From Bacillus sp. DNRA2 (GTDB lineage: Bacteria; Bacillota; Bacilli; Bacillales; Cytobacillaceae): a DNA stretch of 64,000 nt. The stretch is taken from contig NZ_JABAIT010000006.1 of NCBI RefSeq assembly GCF_012843265.1, positions 62,001-126,000 on the forward strand, written 5' to 3'. The notes below the pieces were generated by a model, which saw only the letters and a program-made list of their open reading frames with translations, was not told the origin of the DNA and ran no database searches. Positions 60,437 through 64,000 of this stretch are shown piece after piece. How positions within the stretch are numbered: position 1 is the first letter of the stretch; each line of letters opens with the position of its first letter. A program made the position numbers and the translations under genes.

Positions 60437-60491
60437 CTTTAACGCAGCAAAGCACCGGGGGACAGTCCCCCGGTGCTTTGCTGCGTTAAAG
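60437..60491. repeat. Perfect 55-bp palindrome with GGGGGACAGTCCCCC core
   Basis: Arms of 27 bp (CTTTAACGCAGCAAAGCACC... and its exact complement) around one central A at 60464. It is the longest member of the dispersed family and may terminate the GMC operon. Confidence 0.95.
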
Positions 60492-60511
60492 TTGGGTAAA
60501 CTTCCAATAAA

Positions 60512-60541
60512 TACATAATTATCCAATTGTGAAACATACTA
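60512..60541 (+). promoter_or_regulatory. Candidate sigma-G promoter of the ger operon
   Basis: TACATA (60512-60517), a 17-bp spacer and CATACTA (60535-60541), a full match to the sigma-G -10. Confidence 0.65.
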
Positions 60542-60579
60542 AGTGTAAATGACTCGGTTTTTTGTTTAGGAGATTTGTG

Positions 60580-62409
60580 ATGCGGAAAAAGGTAAAGAAG
60601 CCAATTAAACTTCAAGAATTAATTGATCAAGCTAGAGCTGCTAGGAAGGAATCAGCACAATCTATTGGGCAGGGTGGGAACCTACAGGAGCATGCGGGGT
60701 CAGAGCCGCTAGAGCCGCTAGAGCAGCAACAACAACCTTTGCAGTCGCAGCAGTATGGCCAGCAGCCCAATGCAGCCACGCAGCAGCCCAATACAGCATC
60801 ACAGCAACCAAAGGCTTCCACCAACAACCAGGAACATGAACTTAATCAAAATATCGACCAAAATATCGCAATTTTAAAATCAAACTATGAAAATTGCGCA
60901 GATATAGTCTTTCGTTTTTTCCATATAAAAGGAAAAGACAAAGCAGCGCTAATGTATTTAGAGGGCCTTTCAAACATTGCAGAACTAAACGAACAAGTTC
61001 TTTCCAGACTGATCGATAACCCTAGCCAACAGGGATCACAGCAAGCTGGCTCACGCTCACTGCAAGCCAATCCAACGCTTTCCCATTCACATCTCAAACC
61101 TGAACTGGAGCATCATAAGCAGCCCGAACAGTATGGCAATTATTTAGAACAAATCTTATCAATTTCAAATATGAACAAAGTCCAGACCATCAATGAGGTG
61201 ATTGATCAGGTTTCTTTGGGAAATCCAGTGATCCTAGTCGATCAACAAAAGGTGGGCTTTTCTCTAGGTTTAGCCCAATGGGAAAAAAGAGCGATTGAGG
61301 AGCCAACAGCAGAAAACGTTATTCGGGGTCCTCGGGAAGGTTTTATCGAATCAATCGGCGTGAACATGGCCCTACTACGGAGAAAGATAAGAAGTCCAAA
61401 GTTTAAAACAAAGCAAATGGAGGTGGGGAGGCTAACGAAAACTAATCTTATTGTTGCGTACATTGAGGGAGTAGCCGACCCAACCCTGATTACTGAAGTA
61501 GAAAATCGTATCAAGCGCATTGATATTGATGGCGTTTTGGAAAGCGGATATATCGAGGATTTCATCGAAGATAATCCGTACTCACCATTTCCTCAAGTAT
61601 TGAACACAGAGCGTACAGATGTGGTCAGCTCCTATTTGCTTGAAGGTCACGTTGCGATTTTAACAGATGGCACACCCTTTGCGTTGGTTGTGCCGACAAC
61701 CTTTTATTCACTCATGCAGGCAGCGGAAGATTACTACCAGCGCCCGATGTTAAGCACCATTATTCGCTGGCTCCGCTTTTTATTTATTGTCATCTCGCTC
61801 TTGTTGCCATCTCTCTACGTTGCGGTATTAACCTATCATCATGAAATGATTCCGACTTCGCTCTTAATCAGCATGGCAGCCTCCAGGGAACCGATTCCGT
61901 TTCCGGCAGTTATCGAAGCGCTGTCGATGGAAATCATGTTTGAAATCCTTCGCGAAGCGGGGATTAGACTCCCGAAACAGATAGGCGCTGCGGTCAGCAT
62001 CGTCGGGGCACTTGTTATTGGCCAAGCAGCAGTTGAAGCGGGAATCGTATCAGCACCAATGGTCATGGTCGTCGCCTTAACAGGAATAGCATCATTTGCG
62101 ATTCCAAGGTATAACGCTGGATTAGCTTTAAGAATGCTGCGATTTCCAATGTTGTTGCTGGCTGGTTTTTTGGGACTATTAGGAATCATGCTCGGCGTGA
62201 TTGTCATTGTGATTCACTTATGTACGTTGCGTTCGTTTGGCGTACCATATTTATCACCAATTGCCCCGATGAAAAAGGACGAAATGAAAGATGTGTTCCT
62301 GCGCCTTCCAAAATGGGCCCAAGATGTTCGCCCCCATTTAACAGGGTCTTACAATAAATATCGGCAAGCCCCAAATCAAAAACCAGAGCCGGCAAAAGGA
62401 GGGGACTAA
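60580..62409 (+). CDS. Spore germination receptor subunit A (GerA family)
   Basis: 609 residues. First about 110 are Gln-rich and hydrophilic (for example QQQQPLQSQQYGQQ); the GerA domain follows (GFIESIGVNMALLRRKIRSP, EDNPYSPFPQVLNTERTDVV) with about five membrane helices (400-580). Forms the germinant receptor in the spore inner membrane with the next two genes. ATG 60580 follows AGGAGAT. Confidence 0.93.
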   Translation: MRKKVKKPIKLQELIDQARAARKESAQSIGQGGNLQEHAGSEPLEPLEQQQQPLQSQQYGQQPNAATQQPNTASQQPKASTNNQEHELNQNIDQNIAILKSNYENCADIVFRFFHIKGKDKAALMYLEGLSNIAELNEQVLSRLIDNPSQQGSQQAGSRSLQANPTLSHSHLKPELEHHKQPEQYGNYLEQILSISNMNKVQTINEVIDQVSLGNPVILVDQQKVGFSLGLAQWEKRAIEEPTAENVIRGPREGFIESIGVNMALLRRKIRSPKFKTKQMEVGRLTKTNLIVAYIEGVADPTLITEVENRIKRIDIDGVLESGYIEDFIEDNPYSPFPQVLNTERTDVVSSYLLEGHVAILTDGTPFALVVPTTFYSLMQAAEDYYQRPMLSTIIRWLRFLFIVISLLLPSLYVAVLTYHHEMIPTSLLISMAASREPIPFPAVIEALSMEIMFEILREAGIRLPKQIGAAVSIVGALVIGQAAVEAGIVSAPMVMVVALTGIASFAIPRYNAGLALRMLRFPMLLLAGFLGLLGIMLGVIVIVIHLCTLRSFGVPYLSPIAPMKKDEMKDVFLRLPKWAQDVRPHLTGSYNKYRQAPNQKPEPAKGGD

Positions 62410-63516
62410 ATGATTGAAAAAGGAAGAATTTCTTCATTTCAAATGGCAATCATGATGAATCAGACCATTTTAGCGACCGCACTGCTAATCATTCCTTCGA
62501 TAACGGCTGCGAAAGCTCAAAGCGATATGTGGTTATCCCCGATTTGGGGAGCATCGCTCGGCGTTTTAGCGGTTTTTCTTGCTTATCAATTGCATAAGCA
62601 CTATCCCGAACAAACCGTGATCGAGTATAGCGGACAAATTGTCGGGAAGATATTGGGCAAGGTGATTGGGTTCGCGTATTTATTTCTATATTTGCATGTC
62701 AATGGAATTATTTTTAGAGAATATGGAGAGTTTATCGTCGGCAGCTTTTTGCATCGCACGCCAATTTCAGTCGTCATGGGGAGCATGGCGCTGGTCTGCG
62801 CGTTTTCTGTCCGCGGTGGCTTAGAGACGATTGCCAGAACTGCTCAGCACTTTGTCCCGATTGTCATCGCGCTTTGGGTCACCATCGTGATTTTCCTCAT
62901 TTTTGATTTAAAAATAGAAAATATGTTTCCCATGTTTGAAAATGGGCTCATGCCTTCCATTAAGGGGGCGACAACTCCGGGAGCATGGTTTAGCGAGTAT
63001 TTCTTAATCGCATTTATGCTTCCTTATATAAATGATCGTGAAAAAGGATTAAAATGGGCGAATTACTCCGTGCTAAGCGTCTTAATTATTCTTTTTTTAA
63101 CCAACTTAGTTGCCCTATTAATTTTTGGTGAGATTACCGCAGATTTGCTCTATCCAGTCATGAATGTGGCAAAATATATTAGCATCGCTGAATTTTTCCA
63201 GCATTTAGAATCGATTGTGATGTCGATTTGGATTTTAGGAACGTTTATTAAAATATCGGTATTTTATTATGTTTTGGCGTTAGGTACTGCGCAATTACTC
63301 AATCTGTCTGAATACAAATCGCTTGTCTTTCCACTCGGCTTTCTGTTGACTTGCCTGGCCATCTGGTCTGCGCCAAATTTAACCGAATTAAAGGAATTCC
63401 TAGGGGCAGGGTTAGTTTTATATTTGGTGACGATGCAAATCGTATTACCAGCGATTTTGTTAGGGATAACCCTTGTCCGTGAAAAAATAAAACAGGGTCG
63501 CGCCGGGGCATCATAA
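62410..63516 (+). CDS. Spore germination receptor subunit B (GerAB/permease family)
   Basis: 368 residues with about ten membrane helices, related to APC transporters; it binds the germinant. Starts directly after the subunit A stop; its stop overlaps subunit C by one base. Confidence 0.93.
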   Translation: MIEKGRISSFQMAIMMNQTILATALLIIPSITAAKAQSDMWLSPIWGASLGVLAVFLAYQLHKHYPEQTVIEYSGQIVGKILGKVIGFAYLFLYLHVNGIIFREYGEFIVGSFLHRTPISVVMGSMALVCAFSVRGGLETIARTAQHFVPIVIALWVTIVIFLIFDLKIENMFPMFENGLMPSIKGATTPGAWFSEYFLIAFMLPYINDREKGLKWANYSVLSVLIILFLTNLVALLIFGEITADLLYPVMNVAKYISIAEFFQHLESIVMSIWILGTFIKISVFYYVLALGTAQLLNLSEYKSLVFPLGFLLTCLAIWSAPNLTELKEFLGAGLVLYLVTMQIVLPAILLGITLVREKIKQGRAGAS

Positions 63517-64000
63517 TGATTTTTCCAATAATAAAAAAAATAAACAGTCTCGTGATGGTGATTTGGATAGGGGCGGTCTCGTTATTATTAACAGGATGCT
63601 GGGATCGTCAAGAAATCAATGATGTGGCAATTGTGTTGAGCACGGGGATTGATTATGTCAAAGATGATGAACTGGAGATTTCGGCGGAATTTGTCATTCC
63701 GGAAATCATGTCTGCTACGAGAAAACAAGGAACCAGCGGAGCAGGGGTGCGCACAACCTTTATTGAATCGGCAACAGGGAAAACACTGGCGGAGGCACGG
63801 TCAAAATTGCAAGAAAAAATCGCGCGATCCTTATTTTGGGGCCATGCTGATGCAACTGTTTTTGGTGAAGAAATGGCAAAAAAAGGAATCAAGGAGCACC
63901 TGGATTATTTTGCGCGGACACCTGATGCTCGCTTAAGAAACACCGTTTTTGTTTGCGAGGGAAAAGCGAAAGATATCATCTCGGCTACTCCTCATCTCGA
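63516..64000 (+). CDS. Spore germination receptor subunit C, Ger(x)C lipoprotein (partial)
   Basis: N-terminal 161 residues only; the window ends inside the gene. Signal peptide with lipobox LTGC, then WDRQEINDVAIVLSTGID, the hallmark of Ger(x)C. Anchored to the outer face of the inner spore membrane. Confidence 0.93.
   Translation, partial: MIFPIIKKINSLVMVIWIGAVSLLLTGCWDRQEINDVAIVLSTGIDYVKDDELEISAEFVIPEIMSATRKQGTSGAGVRTTFIESATGKTLAEARSKLQEKIARSLFWGHADATVFGEEMAKKGIKEHLDYFARTPDARLRNTVFVCEGKAKDIISATPHL

Overview
The window reads as chromosome of an endospore-forming member of the Bacillaceae (Bacillus in the broad sense). The evidence is strong B. subtilis-type Shine-Dalgarno sequences, TTG and GTG starts, the gene order glyA-upp-atp, and a run of sporulation genes (murA, spoIID, spoIIQ, spoIIID-mbl, an H-type SASP, a gerA operon). 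There are no tRNA or rRNA genes, no insertion sequences, no prophage and no CRISPR.

Layout: (1) 1-9.5 kb: the glyA tail, upp, a ketone-body module (thiolase, 3-hydroxybutyrate dehydrogenase and a sigma-54 activator, with a -24/-12 promoter and palindromic enhancer upstream), a NERD-domain protein and a Vpr-like secreted protease. (2) 9.7-17.4 kb: the complete F1Fo ATP synthase operon, atpZ-atpI-atpBEFHAGDC. (3) 17.5-28.4 kb: an 11-gene complex I operon, nuoABCDHIJKLMN, without nuoEFG and with an Ala/Lys-repeat extension on NuoC; its promoter is full of Spo0A-box-like sites. (4) 28.4-39.6 kb: cell envelope and sporulation genes sspH, ywzB, ywmB, murA, spoIID, spoIIQ, spoIIID, mbl, an EpuA-like gene and fabZ. 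(5) 40-47.2 kb: a lipoprotein, YwpF, an SsbB-type single-strand binding protein, a GH13 alpha-glucosidase, DoxX, an MBL-fold hydrolase and a DUF192 protein. (6) 47.3-56.7 kb: a Tad/Flp pilus locus (flp, tadV, tadE, tadG-like, cpaB, cpaE, cpaF, tadB, tadC), preceded by a promoter, a c-di-GMP-I (GEMM) riboswitch and a long non-coding leader. (7) 56.7-64 kb: a DUF3231 protein, a two-gene GMC oxidoreductase operon and the start of a gerA germinant receptor operon.

Two things stand out. First, the Tad pilus locus appears to be under c-di-GMP riboswitch control, with a second diverged aptamer-like 3' half about 470 nt downstream and just before the pilin gene. Second, five intergenic arrays (33.7, 36.0, 39.7, 50.3 and 53.9 kb) have different sequences but nearly the same repeat period, 51-53 bp. 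Each is built around a palindromic keyword. A sixth array, at 5.75 kb, has a period of exactly 21 bp. The shared ruler (about 10.4 bp times 5, and times 2) suggests a common helically phased architecture. A separate dispersed family of palindromes with core GGGGGACAGTCCCCC occurs 13 times.

How the genes work together: the ATP synthase and complex I operons form the respiratory energy core. The sporulation genes span forespore (spoIIQ, sspH, gerA) and mother-cell (spoIID, spoIIID) programmes. The Tad locus would supply an adhesive pilus switched by c-di-GMP.
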